From Oscillospiraceae bacterium (GTDB taxonomy: Bacteria; Bacillota; Clostridia; Oscillospirales; Oscillospiraceae): a stretch of DNA of 64,000 bases. This document shows, in pieces, positions 1-9,986 of the stretch. Positions within the stretch are counted from its first letter, which is position 1, and each line of letters begins with the position of its first letter. The stretch is from contig JAFTMI010000045.1 in the NCBI GenBank assembly GCA_017452505.1, positions 1-64,000 on the forward strand. Direction: 5' to 3'. The notes under the pieces are model-generated. The model ran no database searches and had not been told where the DNA came from. It saw only the letters and a program-made list of their open reading frames with translations. The translations under genes were made by a program, and so were the position numbers.

Positions 1-3000
1 ATCTGTTGCATTGAATGCAGAACCGGGTACAACCTTCGCTGCAGCATACAGGGCATCCCAGCTGCTCATATCTGCACCCTCGGCATTCTCCAGATAGAAG
101 ATGTAGCCCTTCTTGTAGGTCAGGCCATCCATATCGATCGCAAACATATCCTTACCGCAAGTTACCTTGGGCTTCTTCACGATATCGATAGATGCGGAAA
201 CACGCTTGGTTGCGCCATTGTTGTTCAGATACTCAACGAACAATACGTAAGTACCGGTCACATTGGGCAGCTTGTATTCGCTCAAGTTGATCAGCTTGGA
301 GAAGCTCTTCCAGTTGTCGGTTTCATGGAAGGGAGATCCGGTGACAACCTTAGATGCAGTCATAACTGCGCTCCAGTTGGTCAGGTCGACGCCCTCTGCG
401 TTTTCCTTTTCAATATAGAAGATGTAGCCCTTAACATATTCGAAGCTATTCATCTCAACCTGGAAGTTCTCATCCACAACGGTAACAGCGGGCTGGCTTG
501 CGCCACAGACACAATTACCGTTCTCATCAAACTCGTGGCTGATTGCGGGGATAACTTCCTGGGTTACCAGGATCTCACCACAGACGGAGCACTTCTTACC
601 CTCGGTACGGCCGTTGGAAGTACAGGTGGGTGCTCGACCGGGAATGATCTCTTCGGTGTGACCCAGCATTGCGATTTCCTCGGTTTCGGTGCTGACGACA
701 TAGCCGCAAGAGCAAATCACGGTAGTGGTCTTGCTGCCAGCTGCGGTACAGGTTGCGTCAACAACAGTCTCAGTGGTAGTAGTATTGATATGGCCGGTTG
801 CTGGGATCTCGGTCTGCGCAACGGTGATCTCGCCACAAACGGTACACTTCTTACCGTCGGTCAGACCAGGCTCGGTGCAGGTTGCCGCCTTGCCGGGGAT
901 GATCTCCTCGGTGTGCTCACCGGCGGGAACATCCAGAGGTTCTACCAGGTGCACACCGCAATCGGCGCATTCCTTACCAGCAGTTGTACCGCCGTCGATG
1001 CAGTTGCCTGTAGCGGGGATTTCAACTATATTGTGGGCCTCTTCGAACACGAAGGAAGGACGCAGGACTGCCAGGTACTTCCAGGTAGATGCGGGCGCAT
1101 ACTCAAACCGCGCAGTAACGGTGTAATCAGTGAAACCGGAGGCTGCTATATTCACGAAGGTATTATCGCCCACATAGACAAACAGGTAAACGGAGGTGGA
1201 GCCGCCCATCATAAAGATGTCGCCGACCACCAGATCCTTCTCCCAGAAGTAGCGGCTGCGGAGAGTGCCGTCCACCATATTGAGGTAGCGGTTCTGCCGC
1301 TCGTCGCGGTTATTCTTATTGTAGGAACTCTGGTAAACCAGCTGGCCGCCATAGAGACCGGGGGCTACCATTTGGGCAGCTGCAGAGGTGTTGTGGTTGG
1401 GCATCCAGGACACGGAGGTCTTGTTGGAGGATTCCCAATACCAGGTGTCGTTATAGACACCCATATTGTCAACGCCCTTGGTGGAATAATCGTTGTCAGT
1501 GTCGCCGCCAACCAACTCACGGCCGGTGGTAACCTTACCGCCGAAGATATGCTCGATGCCAAAGGCTTCCTTGTAGATCAGCTCGGCGATCTGCACATTG
1601 GTCAATCCGCTAAGGTCCATATCCTTGACCTTATTCACTGCATCCACAACAGTCTGCTGCTCGGTCGCAGTCAAGGTATTGGCCACATAGGTGTCATAGC
1701 ACTTGTGATAAGCACCATTGATCTTAGCCTTGGAGCCGTCGATAGCGGTGTACTGCGCCAGACCTTCCTTAACCTTGACAGTGTAGGAAACAGAAATACG
1801 GGTATCGGCAGGAACGGTAACATTCCAGCTGATATTGCTGCCGTCCACGACAGCATTATCCGTTGCGGACACAAAGGTCACATGCTCGGACAGCTCATCG
1901 GTGATGGTGATGGCCTTATCCTCATTGTTGGTATTGAACACATAGAAGGTGTAAGTGATCTCGTCGCCGCAGTTAACGGTCTTGCCCATTGCGGTGGAGG
2001 TGACCTTCTCACCGATGATGCCCCGCATATTGTTCATACGGTTGAGGGCATGCTCGGTAGCGCCCTTGGTGGTCATAGCGCTGGGACGAACCAGCGCAAA
2101 GCTTGCCAGGTAGTAGACACAGCTGGTTTCCGCATAGATGGCAGGGTCAAACAAGTCCTCCACCATACGGAAACGAACTGTTGCTTCGTGGGTATCGGAT
2201 TTATTGGTATTGCTGTAGCTACCGCCGCCACTATGGATGATGGTACCGTTACCCACATAGAGCATTGCGTGGCCGGAGCCGGTGGTGCGGCGGATATTGA
2301 TGATATCGCCGGGGCGCAGCAGAGAGATGATCTCGGCCTTCATTGCTGCCTTTTCCTCTTCGGTCAAGGTGCAAACATAGGTGCCACTCTCATCCTTCTG
2401 CATAGGCTCAGCGTAGTATACAACGCCGGGATTGGAGCTGGTGCCGGTCTCAAAGTTCCAATTTGCCTTGGCAAAGGCAGCATTGTTAGCGGTGGTATTC
2501 AGGGTATTGTTGCCGTTCTTGGCTGCAAAACCGGTGGTCATATAGTTGGCATCGTAAGTAAAAGCAGCGCAGTTGGTGTAGCCATACTGGTCAACAGTAT
2601 AGTACTCAGGCTGCTTGGTGCCGGTTTCCCAGCGGTACAAGGAAGTACCGGTCATATCGTCGGTGTACTGGGCACGGTCACCGCGAAGCAGGTAAGCCTC
2701 AGCAGTGGCGATGATAGCCTTTTCTACCTCGGTGTAGCCATTCTTGTCGGCATCATTATAGTACTCGCCTTCCTGCAGGCCGAAGGTGATGTTATAGTTG
2801 ATAGAGGGTCGGACCACCACAAACTGCTCGGAAGCGGGCAGTCCGGGCAAAACATTTGCGGGGTCAATCTTGCGAATGACCTCGTTCTTACCAAGGTATA
2901 CCAGGTGGCTGTTATCCACGATGTACAGCTTGGTTTCGCCGTTGTTCTTTACGAACAGCAGGTCACCGGAGATCAAGTCAGCGATGGTGACTTCGGTAGC

Positions 3001-4872
3001 CCGGGCGCCACGGAACAGTTCGTCCTTTTCAGCAGGAACGGCAGTACCGCCATACAGATGAGGAGGCACGCGGTCCAGCAGGTTCAGCGCAGTATCCACA
3101 GCATCTTCGCCGCTGCCGGTGGAGCCGCCGACATTTTCGCCAGCCTTGTCGAAGATCATCTCCAAAACTGCGTTGGGGTCTGTGGTGCCTAAGCCGGGAC
3201 CGGCAGTAAAGCCCACATTGAAGATCATATTCAGCAGCTTGATTTCATTCAGCTTAGGCTGATAGGCAGTGACCAAGGCATCGATAGCCATTTCCAACTT
3301 ACGGATATCCTCGGCATTGAAGGTCTCCAGTACCCAGATATCCTCCGTTGCAGGAATGGTCACATCCATCACGGTTGCATCCGTGCCAGCCAGGATAATA
3401 TCCTTCTCGGAAGCACGAACTTCCTTGACAGTATACTTGGGAGATACCGTATATGTAATCACACGGGTCTCACCGGGAGCGATGTCCTCAACCACCCAGT
3501 ACAGAGCTCTGCCGCTGGTATAATCGCAGCCGCTGAGCAGCTTGGTAAACCGGGGGATCATATCTGTCACATAGACATTGATAGTTTCTGCGTTATTGTT
3601 GGTAATAAGGAGCTTAAAAGTAATCTTGCCGCCGGGATGGGCAGTAACAGCGCCACCGGCAGATCCCTTCTTCTCCAGAACCACATTGGCCATCTGCTCG
3701 GCAGTTGCAAAGGTCATATCCTCGGGCCAAGCAGGAGGCTCGATGGGAGCATCCGGCTCTTCGTAAGCGCCACAGACGCAGTAACCGGTGGCCTTGTCAT
3801 ATTCATGCTTGCCGGTGGCAGGGATCACAACAGGGCCGTCGCTGATGGTCTTGGCGCAAGCATTACAGTAGACAGTCACATTCTTGCTGCCCTCAGTGCC
3901 GCAGGTGGGAGCCTGTGTGACGGTCTCTTTGGAGGTAATATCCATGTGCTCTGCGCTGGACTCAAATACCACATCCTTAGCAGCTGCCATCTGATTCAAG
4001 GAGAGGACAGAACCGGTGCTGGTTGCAATCTTATAGCACAGGGTATCGCTAGGAGTAATGGCCATTTGGCTAATCGCACAGGCATTGGTGAACTTACCTG
4101 TAATTTTACCGCCATTGATAATAAGCTCATCAGTTGTAACACTGGAAGAACAGTTAAACGCTCTGTAAACATTGTCAAACTGCAGGTGACCGCCGTTCAC
4201 AGTGATCTTCACACTGCCCGCATTCATAAAAATGAAGGAGTTGCCGCTGCTATTGGCCTTAATGTTTGCATTCAGCGTAATAGATTTTTGAGAGTAGAAG
4301 CCGTAGCTGCTGGTCTTCATATGCAGAGTGGCATCATTTTTACTTTCAACGAAAATCTGATCGTATTTGTAAGAACCGCCAATATTGTTATGCCAACCGT
4401 AGTTTGCTTCAATATAGCTGTCCTCGTGGATCTCGGTGTAGAAATAGAAGCTATACTTGCTATAGCCCGATTTTGGAATACCAAAGGCCTTGGAACCGCT
4501 GATAGGCTTACCGGTCTCATTATTATAAGCATCGATTCTTGCGCCCTTCATAATGAGCTTGTAGCGCTTTGCAGAGGTGTCATAAAAGAACTTCATGTTC
4601 CATTCGTCAGTTTCTTCGTTGGTGACCTCTACGATCTCCTGGATGAAACCGGTAAAGGTTGCGCCGGAGGAGTCTGTCATCGTCACCTCTTTGTTCTTTG
4701 TGTAGGTCTTTGTTGCGCCGTCGTTAGTTGCCGGCAGCTCGACCATATAATCTGTTCCAACCAAAACGCCAAGATACTTGGTGGTAACATCTGCAAAAGC
4801 AGGCACTGCCACGGCGGGCAGTAGGCCAACGATCAGACACAGAGCCAGCACAAAGCTTAAAATTCTTTTCAT
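1..4872 (-). CDS. Large secreted surface protein with NlpC/P60-like domain and Cys-rich repeats (partial)
   Basis: The frame is open from the ATG at 4872 to the window edge (1624 codons, no stop), so the C-terminus is missing. AAGGAG sits 8 bases before the ATG. Residues 1-28 form a signal peptide (MKRIL, hydrophobic core, AFA cleavage site). Around residues 760-900 there is an NlpC/P60-like papain-fold segment: Cys768 in TNCAAF, His868 in GHAMLYVG and His880 in IIHSGGG. Two stretches resemble DUF11/adhesin-type beta domains (about residues 380-470 and 940-1010). Residues about 1280-1460 hold three or four repeats with GHTEEIIPG, ATCT and CxxCGE motifs, common in clostridial surface proteins of unknown role. 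Probably exported and cell-wall associated; peptidoglycan hydrolysis is only inferred. Frame was checked at the signal peptide, the NlpC segment and the left edge. Confidence 0.8.
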   Translation of the reverse strand, partial: MKRILSFVLALCLIVGLLPAVAVPAFADVTTKYLGVLVGTDYMVELPATNDGATKTYTKNKEVTMTDSSGATFTGFIQEIVEVTNEETDEWNMKFFYDTSAKRYKLIMKGARIDAYNNETGKPISGSKAFGIPKSGYSKYSFYFYTEIHEDSYIEANYGWHNNIGGSYKYDQIFVESKNDATLHMKTSSYGFYSQKSITLNANIKANSSGNSFIFMNAGSVKITVNGGHLQFDNVYRAFNCSSSVTTDELIINGGKITGKFTNACAISQMAITPSDTLCYKIATSTGSVLSLNQMAAAKDVVFESSAEHMDITSKETVTQAPTCGTEGSKNVTVYCNACAKTISDGPVVIPATGKHEYDKATGYCVCGAYEEPDAPIEPPAWPEDMTFATAEQMANVVLEKKGSAGGAVTAHPGGKITFKLLITNNNAETINVYVTDMIPRFTKLLSGCDYTSGRALYWVVEDIAPGETRVITYTVSPKYTVKEVRASEKDIILAGTDATVMDVTIPATEDIWVLETFNAEDIRKLEMAIDALVTAYQPKLNEIKLLNMIFNVGFTAGPGLGTTDPNAVLEMIFDKAGENVGGSTGSGEDAVDTALNLLDRVPPHLYGGTAVPAEKDELFRGARATEVTIADLISGDLLFVKNNGETKLYIVDNSHLVYLGKNEVIRKIDPANVLPGLPASEQFVVVRPSINYNITFGLQEGEYYNDADKNGYTEVEKAIIATAEAYLLRGDRAQYTDDMTGTSLYRWETGTKQPEYYTVDQYGYTNCAAFTYDANYMTTGFAAKNGNNTLNTTANNAAFAKANWNFETGTSSNPGVVYYAEPMQKDESGTYVCTLTEEEKAAMKAEIISLLRPGDIINIRRTTGSGHAMLYVGNGTIIHSGGGSYSNTNKSDTHEATVRFRMVEDLFDPAIYAETSCVYYLASFALVRPSAMTTKGATEHALNRMNNMRGIIGEKVTSTAMGKTVNCGDEITYTFYVFNTNNEDKAITITDELSEHVTFVSATDNAVVDGSNISWNVTVPADTRISVSYTVKVKEGLAQYTAIDGSKAKINGAYHKCYDTYVANTLTATEQQTVVDAVNKVKDMDLSGLTNVQIAELIYKEAFGIEHIFGGKVTTGRELVGGDTDNDYSTKGVDNMGVYNDTWYWESSNKTSVSWMPNHNTSAAAQMVAPGLYGGQLVYQSSYNKNNRDERQNRYLNMVDGTLRSRYFWEKDLVVGDIFMMGGSTSVYLFVYVGDNTFVNIAASGFTDYTVTARFEYAPASTWKYLAVLRPSFVFEEAHNIVEIPATGNCIDGGTTAGKECADCGVHLVEPLDVPAGEHTEEIIPGKAATCTEPGLTDGKKCTVCGEITVAQTEIPATGHINTTTTETVVDATCTAAGSKTTTVICSCGYVVSTETEEIAMLGHTEEIIPGRAPTCTSNGRTEGKKCSVCGEILVTQEVIPAISHEFDENGNCVCGASQPAVTVVDENFQVEMNSFEYVKGYIFYIEKENAEGVDLTNWSAVMTASKVVTGSPFHETDNWKSFSKLINLSEYKLPNVTGTYVLFVEYLNNNGATKRVSASIDIVKKPKVTCGKDMFAIDMDGLTYKKGYIFYLENAEGADMSSWDALYAAAKVVPGSAFNATD

Positions 4873-4936
4873 TGCTTTTACTCCTTTTCTTGATTTCGCA
4901 TCTCTCCAAAGGATAGACACATATTTTTACAATTTC

Positions 4937-4965
4937 ACTATAACACAGGCAAATCATCAAGTCAA
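4937..4965 (-). promoter_or_regulatory. Promoter of the large surface protein gene
   Basis: On the minus strand TTGACT (4965-4960) and TATAGT (4942-4937) are separated by 17 bases. The leader to the ATG at 4872 is about 60 nt. The rest of the 4873-5220 gap (4966-5165) is AT-rich and shows no gene or clear structured element. Confidence 0.7.
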
Positions 4966-5165
4966 ATTATCTATTTTGTTGATCGGAAATATTGAAAATT
5001 TCTATATTTTGTGTGTTTTGTACAATTTTTCGTGGGGTAAAGCAGACTTGCACCCCTGTTTTTGTGTTATATCACAGGAGAAATTTTCAGCGAATGGAAA
5101 ATATCCATATACCCCTGTAAAATATCCAGTTCTTGCTTGCCAAAAAAATTCAAAAATAATTGCAC

Positions 5166-5205
5166 AAAAAACATCGGCCCGCCAAATGGCGGGCCGATGT
5201 TTTTA
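5166..5205 (-). terminator. Rho-independent terminator of the glutamate mutase/methylaspartase operon
   Basis: A 13-bp GC-rich stem (ACATCGGCCCGCC, loop AAAT, 5171-5200) is flanked by A and T runs on both sides, so it can terminate in both directions. It lies directly after the stop of mal. Confidence 0.9.
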
Positions 5206-5220
5206 AGTCTTGTCTAATTA

Positions 5221-6468
5221 TTACTTCTTGGCGTTGCGGATGGCAATGATACGGTTCATTTCGTTGTAAACGATCATGAAGCCTTCGTCCACACCCATAC
5301 CGGGCTTTGCCAGGATCTGCACAGGCTGGGTGGCCATTGCGCAGTGGACACAGACCTGTGCGCTGCGGTCGGTCTCATTACAAGTACCGCCCTGGTATGC
5401 ACCAATGCCCTTCTCCTTGCAGTAGAGAACCGCCTCGATGGTATTGTTGATGCCACCCAGGTCGGGAGTCTTGATCTGCACCATGTGGCCGGCCTTGTTA
5501 TCGGCAAACAGCTTGATGTCCTCCAGGGTGTTGCACCACTCATCGGCAACCAGCTCCACATCACAGCCACGGGCGTCCAGCTCAGCGGTCAGAGCAGCCA
5601 GGGCCTTCATCTGGGTGGGAACGTCCACATCGCAGTCCATAGGGCCTTCGATACGCAGGTGGAAGGGCTTTGCAATCTTGCCCAGCTTTTCAATATAGTC
5701 GGCCATAGCCTTGTAGTTATCGTTGCCGAAGGCAGCACCAATAGTGCCGTAAACATCGATATGGAAGATGGGCAGGTAATCCTCGCTGGTGCGATGGGTC
5801 AGAATACGGTCACGGAGCCATGCCACATACTCTTCCAGCTTCTCGCCCTTGGGGCCCAGCTTGGTTTCCACATTGTTGATCAGCGCGTGGGGCAGAACCT
5901 GTGCGCCCTTGATGATCATCTTATCGGAGTTGTCGTAACGGTCATCACCGGACTGGGTGAAGATGTCGATGGGCTTGTCGGAAACAGTGCAGCCGTACTC
6001 GTCGGCCACCACTTCGCACATCAGCCGCTTGGTGGCCTTGGCAACAGCATCCAGGATAGCCTGAGAAACACCGTAACGGATAGCGGTATGCAGGCGCTTG
6101 CCCTCAACCTGGATGGCTTCCATCATAGCACACAGGCCACGGAAGTCATCAGCTTCCTTGCCCACCAGCTGGGGCTTGATGTACTTGTCGATAACGGGAA
6201 TAAAGTCCTCTGCCAGGAACAGGGGGTCACGTCCGCCTGCACCGGAGTACTGCACGGCAGCGCAGTCACCGAAAGCAACCTGGCCGTCTTCCAAAATGAT
6301 CATAACAGAGATGGACTCACCGGCCTGGCGAACAGAACGGAAACCCTCAGTAACAGGTGCGCCGACATAGAACACACCGTCGTGACCGGCGCCCTGCTTG
6401 ATAGCGCGCTGGTCATCGAAGTAGAAGCCGGTACGGCCGGCAGAGCAAACAACATCAATGATTTTCAT
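5221..6468 (-). CDS. mal: Methylaspartate ammonia-lyase
   Basis: Predicted to deaminate L-threo-3-methylaspartate to mesaconate, step two of the methylaspartate route of glutamate fermentation. The protein has 415 residues, close to the 413 of the Clostridium tetanomorphum enzyme, and belongs to the enolase superfamily. LVADEWCNT supplies a metal-ligand region, and Lys333 in QIKTPDLGG corresponds in position to the catalytic Lys331 of the characterised enzyme. The gene is last in the glmS-mutL-glmE-mal series, which fits its substrate being the product of glutamate mutase. It is separated from glmE by 164 bp that contain a palindromic repeat, yet no strong internal terminator is seen, so read-through transcription is likely. 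Followed by a strong terminator. Confidence 0.95.
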   Translation of the reverse strand: MKIIDVVCSAGRTGFYFDDQRAIKQGAGHDGVFYVGAPVTEGFRSVRQAGESISVMIILEDGQVAFGDCAAVQYSGAGGRDPLFLAEDFIPVIDKYIKPQLVGKEADDFRGLCAMMEAIQVEGKRLHTAIRYGVSQAILDAVAKATKRLMCEVVADEYGCTVSDKPIDIFTQSGDDRYDNSDKMIIKGAQVLPHALINNVETKLGPKGEKLEEYVAWLRDRILTHRTSEDYLPIFHIDVYGTIGAAFGNDNYKAMADYIEKLGKIAKPFHLRIEGPMDCDVDVPTQMKALAALTAELDARGCDVELVADEWCNTLEDIKLFADNKAGHMVQIKTPDLGGINNTIEAVLYCKEKGIGAYQGGTCNETDRSAQVCVHCAMATQPVQILAKPGMGVDEGFMIVYNEMNRIIAIRNAKK

Positions 6469-6494
6469 AATACATACTCCTCTTTTATTCTGCT

Positions 6495-6618
6495 GTCATT
6501 GCGAGGAGCGCAGCGACGTGGCGCCCTGAGCACAAAGTGCGAGGAAGTGCCCTTGGGGTGCAATCCCCAGCTCATGAAGGAGATTGCCACACCAGTCTGC
6601 GGACTGGTTCGCAATGAC
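6495..6618. repeat. 124-bp palindromic repeat element with 10-bp terminal inverted repeats
   Basis: The segment begins GTCATTGCGA (6495-6504) and ends with its exact reverse complement TCGCAATGAC (6609-6618). Near the right end, CCAGTCTGCGGACTGG forms a further perfect palindrome. There is no coding capacity and no obvious target-site duplication. It fills the glmE-mal gap. It looks like a dispersed intergenic repeat (MITE or REP type); only one copy is visible in this window. Confidence 0.7.
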
Positions 6619-6632
6619 CGTTGTTAGGTAGA

Positions 6633-8081
6633 TTATCTGGGGCGGCCAACCAGGCGGCCCTTGCCGATGGCGTAAACGTCGTCGATGACCATCTGGAAGG
6701 ATGCCTTCCGCTTTTCGGCCAAGGCGCGCTCATAGATCTTGGTTTCGTGGAAGTCCTTCAGATCCTTGCTGAAGGGCAGGTTGCCGGGATTCAGAATACG
6801 GACAGCGCCGTCATTATCACGGCAGGGCAGCATCAAACCGGCATTGGCGCGGCAGGGTGCGAAGGGAACGTCCAAGACACCTGCCTCCACACCGCGGCAA
6901 ACGCCAACAGCGATGTCACCGTTACCCAGCTCGAAGCACTTGTCCACGATGCAGCGGGTCTCCTGGCGGATGATCTCCTTCTCCTCTTCCAGATGTACGT
7001 CCTGGAAGCTCTGGTCAGCCAGCATATTGACAACCTGCTTGGTGCAGCGCAGGCCCTGTGCATTAGCTTCCATAGTGGGAATGCCCACAGCCTCGTGGGG
7101 AGTTTTAACAATAACCTTGGTGGCCTTTGCCAAAGCAGCGGTCAAGCTGCCGGAGGAAATAACACCGAAGGCCTTTGCCTCGTCAGCGGGGAAACCGCCC
7201 ATCCACTGGTGCAGAACGGTGGTGACCTTAACATCCTTGTAGCCGTACTTCTGCAGATACTCGTCGGTCAGCTCTTCCAGGGTACGGATGGCAGCGATGT
7301 CCTGAACCAGGTTGCCGCACTGGCCGTAGCCGACAGTGATGTTCTTAACGCCCTGCTCAGCAGCCAGCAATGCCTCGATGATAGCGGCAGCATGGGAAAT
7401 ACAGGGGGGCACCAGAGTGCCGGTCAGCGGGCCGTAAGGCTCACGGTTGATGGAAACACCCATTTCCTCATAGAGGCCGGTCAGACGGTCAACATACTGC
7501 CAGTCACGGATGGTGCGCTCCATAGGAATGTTCTTGCAGTAGGGCAGGTTGTAGGAGATACCGCCGCCCTCGTAGCTGGTAAAGCCACCGGCGAAAGTGA
7601 TCTCGGTGAGCAGTCTTGCATCGGGTGTGCCGTGCCGGACCTGCATAGGTACATTGACGCTCTCTACCACCTGGCGGCACTTGGCAACGCCGTGGTTTAC
7701 TGCAGGGAAGCCGTTGAGCATGGCCCGGCCCAGGCGAATGGACTCGGCGATGCCGTTTTCTGCTTCGGCATAGCGATTCTGACGGGTGTAGCTGTCGATG
7801 GTGGAGGGCAGCAGGTCAGCCTCGCCTTCCTTCTCTAAGTACTGCATCAGCTTGATGTGCTCCTCAACCACAGGAACACCGGCCCGGGGCTGCACCAAAG
7901 TGACCTTATTCTTCTTTGCATCCAGCAGCTTCTGAGAGAAGTCACGGGATTTAGGCATAGCCTTATGGTAGGCAACTGCCTCCTCTAAGCCTACATCCTT
8001 ACCGGTGGGCCACTGGGTCAGGATCTCCTGACGCATTTTCATAAACTCGCCTTCGGGAATGCGCTTATTCTGAATGTCCAT
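6633..8081 (-). CDS. glmE: Glutamate mutase (methylaspartate mutase) epsilon subunit
   Basis: The catalytic subunit of B12-dependent glutamate mutase, a TIM-barrel protein that rearranges L-glutamate to L-threo-3-methylaspartate together with the small cobalamin-binding subunit GlmS. It has 482 residues, the usual size. Typical segments include [14 protein letters not shown] near residue 60, [11 protein letters not shown] near residue 155, and [15 protein letters not shown] near residue 210. I start at the ATG at 8081 because GGAG lies 10 bases upstream; the TTG at 8090 would be too close to it. The start overlaps the mutL stop by 17 bp, indicating translational coupling. Gene order glmS-mutL-glmE-mal matches known glutamate-fermenting clostridia. 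Confidence 0.95.
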   Translation of the reverse strand: MDIQNKRIPEGEFMKMRQEILTQWPTGKDVGLEEAVAYHKAMPKSRDFSQKLLDAKKNKVTLVQPRAGVPVVEEHIKLMQYLEKEGEADLLPSTIDSYTRQNRYAEAENGIAESIRLGRAMLNGFPAVNHGVAKCRQVVESVNVPMQVRHGTPDARLLTEITFAGGFTSYEGGGISYNLPYCKNIPMERTIRDWQYVDRLTGLYEEMGVSINREPYGPLTGTLVPPCISHAAAIIEALLAAEQGVKNITVGYGQCGNLVQDIAAIRTLEELTDEYLQKYGYKDVKVTTVLHQWMGGFPADEAKAFGVISSGSLTAALAKATKVIVKTPHEAVGIPTMEANAQGLRCTKQVVNMLADQSFQDVHLEEEKEIIRQETRCIVDKCFELGNGDIAVGVCRGVEAGVLDVPFAPCRANAGLMLPCRDNDGAVRILNPGNLPFSKDLKDFHETKIYERALAEKRKASFQMVIDDVYAIGKGRLVGRPR

Positions 8082-9456
8082 AGTATTCAAGCTCCTTTTT
8101 TATAATTCGGAGAGCCGTCTGGGGATAGTGCAGGGAAAGCAATCCCATTGCGGCCAAAATATACGTTCTGTCCACCCATACGCCAGCTTCCTTGGGTCGT
8201 AGGGATTCCGGATGGGCGGGGTCATAGAGGGCATGGGCAGCGATTTTCTCTGTCTGCCGGGTGTGGATCAGACTGCCGCCTGTCACCACGATCTGCTTGA
8301 CTTTGGTCAGATTCTTGCCCTCTTGCACGAAGGTCTGACCCAACATTGTATAGGTTTCGGAAATGGTACCTGCATGGCGGGCTACCGCTTCGGCAACAGC
8401 ACCGGATGCCAATGCAAAATCCAGCTTTTCTAAGTCATCACCGCCGGTGGGAACTTTGTCGGTATGGGCCTTCAAGTCCTCAACCAGCTCCGTTACCCGT
8501 TCTTCCGTCAAGCCGGAAAGCCGGCAGATCTTATCCATACCCGCTGCATCCACAATACCCTGGATGCTGTAGCGCATTCCGATATCGCCTTCCACTGTAC
8601 GCTTGGCGTAGGGTTCGGGCAAACCTTTATATACGGTATTCATATGGTCGGGCATGCCTTCAGCGATAGAGTAGATATCGGTGGTTGCACCGCCCACATC
8701 CACAGCGACCAGTTCGCCGATACCGCTCTCCCCTTCGCAGCCGTCCGCCAGCAGTTTCATTGCCGCCAGCACAGCCGAGGGGGTGGGCATCATAATATCG
8801 GACAAAAGCTCCGCCGCTTTGCTCAGGCCCTTGGCCTGGATAATGCGGGTGAGGAAGATCTCACGGATCTGCTTTTGGGTAGGTTCTGCATTTAAGACGC
8901 CGAATTTCGGCATCACATTGGGGCAGACATAGACTTCGCAACCATCTAAAATCCGCTGGCACTGCCGCGCCGCTGTGCGGTTGCCGGCAATGACGATGGG
9001 AAATTCCGGTTTCATTTGGGCCAGCATTTTGGCATTGTGGAGGATGCACTCGGTGTTGCCGCCGTCCGTGCCGCCTACCAGCAGGAAAATGTCCGGCTTG
9101 GCTTCCCGGATATCCTCTATATCATCCTCAGTGAGTTGGAAGGCATACACCCCAACCACCTTGGCACCTGCGCCTAAGCTTGCCAATCTTGCTGCCTCGC
9201 CGGTCAGCTCCGGGACAAGGCCGCTGGTGACCATCCGCAGGCCGCCGGCCGCGGAGGAGCAAGCATAGGTTTCTGCAAAATCCACCTTGCCTATCTTGGC
9301 TTTCAGCTTTTTAAGGCCTTCTGTCAAGCCGTCATTGATATCGGTCTGAATGGTGGTGAAAGCTGCTGCCGTACCCAAGAGAGTCTCCGACTCCACATCC
9401 ACGGCGGTCAGCTTGGTATATGTACTGCCAAAGTCGATCAGAAGGACCGGTTTCAC
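8065..9456 (-). CDS. mutL: Glutamate mutase reactivating ATPase MutL
   Basis: A 463-residue member of the MutL family, ASKHA-fold ATPases encoded between the glutamate mutase subunits and thought to reactivate or repair the B12 enzyme. The phosphate-1 loop [10 protein letters not shown] is at residues 5-14, a second glycine-rich loop VGGTDGGN lies near residue 125, and [13 protein letters not shown] near residue 250 is the phosphate-2 region. Translation starts at GTG (9456), which overlaps the stop of glmS as GTGA, and its own end overlaps the glmE start; all three are therefore probably made in balanced amounts from one message. Not to be confused with the DNA mismatch-repair MutL. Confidence 0.93.
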   Translation of the reverse strand: MKPVLLIDFGSTYTKLTAVDVESETLLGTAAAFTTIQTDINDGLTEGLKKLKAKIGKVDFAETYACSSAAGGLRMVTSGLVPELTGEAARLASLGAGAKVVGVYAFQLTEDDIEDIREAKPDIFLLVGGTDGGNTECILHNAKMLAQMKPEFPIVIAGNRTAARQCQRILDGCEVYVCPNVMPKFGVLNAEPTQKQIREIFLTRIIQAKGLSKAAELLSDIMMPTPSAVLAAMKLLADGCEGESGIGELVAVDVGGATTDIYSIAEGMPDHMNTVYKGLPEPYAKRTVEGDIGMRYSIQGIVDAAGMDKICRLSGLTEERVTELVEDLKAHTDKVPTGGDDLEKLDFALASGAVAEAVARHAGTISETYTMLGQTFVQEGKNLTKVKQIVVTGGSLIHTRQTEKIAAHALYDPAHPESLRPKEAGVWVDRTYILAAMGLLSLHYPQTALRIIKKELEYYGHSE

Positions 9457-9884
9457 GCAGTCTCACCGTCCATGTGCAGCAGCTCGCGGAGCGCTTCGAT
9501 GGTAGTTTCGGGAGCAGTGCCGGGAGGGAAGGCTCTGTCAAAGCCCATATCCTTAAAGCGGCGTTCCACATCCTCAAACTTCTGCTTGCCGATGACGATG
9601 TTGCCGCCGACAACCAGAGGAATACCCTTCAAGCCAGCCTCGTCGCACTTCTCACGGAGGCCCCGGCAATCCAGCTCGCCCTGGCCATAAAGAGAAGAAA
9701 CCACGATTGCATCTGCATTGGACTCGATGGCCGCTGCAATGTACTCCTCCTGCGCAACCATAACACCCAGGTTGATCACCTCGAAACCGGCTTCGGTGAA
9801 TGCGTGGTACAAGATCTTGTTACCAACGGCATGCACATCAGCGCCGATTACGCCGATGACCAGCACTTTCTTACGTTGTTCCAT
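9453..9884 (-). CDS. glmS: Glutamate mutase sigma (cobalamin-binding) subunit
   Basis: A 143-residue B12-binding protein. The cobalamin signature DxHxxG is complete: Asp16, His18, Gly21 (GADVHAVG), with His18 expected as the lower axial cobalt ligand. The rest follows the Rossmann-like B12 fold, with VVSSLYGQG near residue 60 and [10 protein letters not shown] near residue 90. It pairs with GlmE to form the active mutase. GAGGTG precedes the ATG at good distance, and a strong promoter with an operator-like palindrome lies about 50 bp upstream. First gene of the mutase segment. In this pathway the name glmS has nothing to do with glucosamine-6-phosphate synthase. Confidence 0.96.
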   Translation of the reverse strand: MEQRKKVLVIGVIGADVHAVGNKILYHAFTEAGFEVINLGVMVAQEEYIAAAIESNADAIVVSSLYGQGELDCRGLREKCDEAGLKGIPLVVGGNIVIGKQKFEDVERRFKDMGFDRAFPPGTAPETTIEALRELLHMDGETA

Positions 9885-9929
9885 TTTTACACCTCATATT
9901 TTTTGTTTTTGCTATTGTTCTATTCATAT

Positions 9930-9958
9930 ATGTTACAATGGTATATAACATTTGTCAA
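9930..9958 (-). promoter_or_regulatory. glmS operon promoter with overlapping palindromic operator
   Basis: On the minus strand TTGACA (9958-9953) and TAACAT (9935-9930) are separated by 17 bases. An inverted repeat ATGTTA-N10-TAACAT (9930-9951) covers the -10 element and spacer. Its centre AATGGT also occurs at the centre of the palindrome in the citC promoter (14078-14094), which suggests that one regulator, perhaps the GntR protein encoded nearby, binds both. The 9885-9986 gap holds no B12-box or other riboswitch motif. Confidence 0.7.
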
Positions 9959-9986
9959 GATGCGTTTTCCAGTATTTTTACATTTA

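Noticed and set aside
325..3192. Long plus-strand open frame of 955 codons
   Set aside because: It is the antisense shadow of the secreted protein on the minus strand, which has the signal peptide, ribosome site, promoter and domain structure; the plus-strand translation resembles no protein family.
3637..4824. Plus-strand open frame of 395 codons
   Set aside because: Also antisense to the secreted protein; no ribosome site and no family resemblance.
5344..7838. Plus-strand open frames of more than 400 codons
   Set aside because: Antisense to mal and glmE, caused by codon bias of highly expressed genes.
9885..9986. Cobalamin riboswitch before B12-dependent glutamate mutase
   Set aside because: The gap is only about 100 bp, is used by a normal promoter and palindrome, and shows no B12 box.
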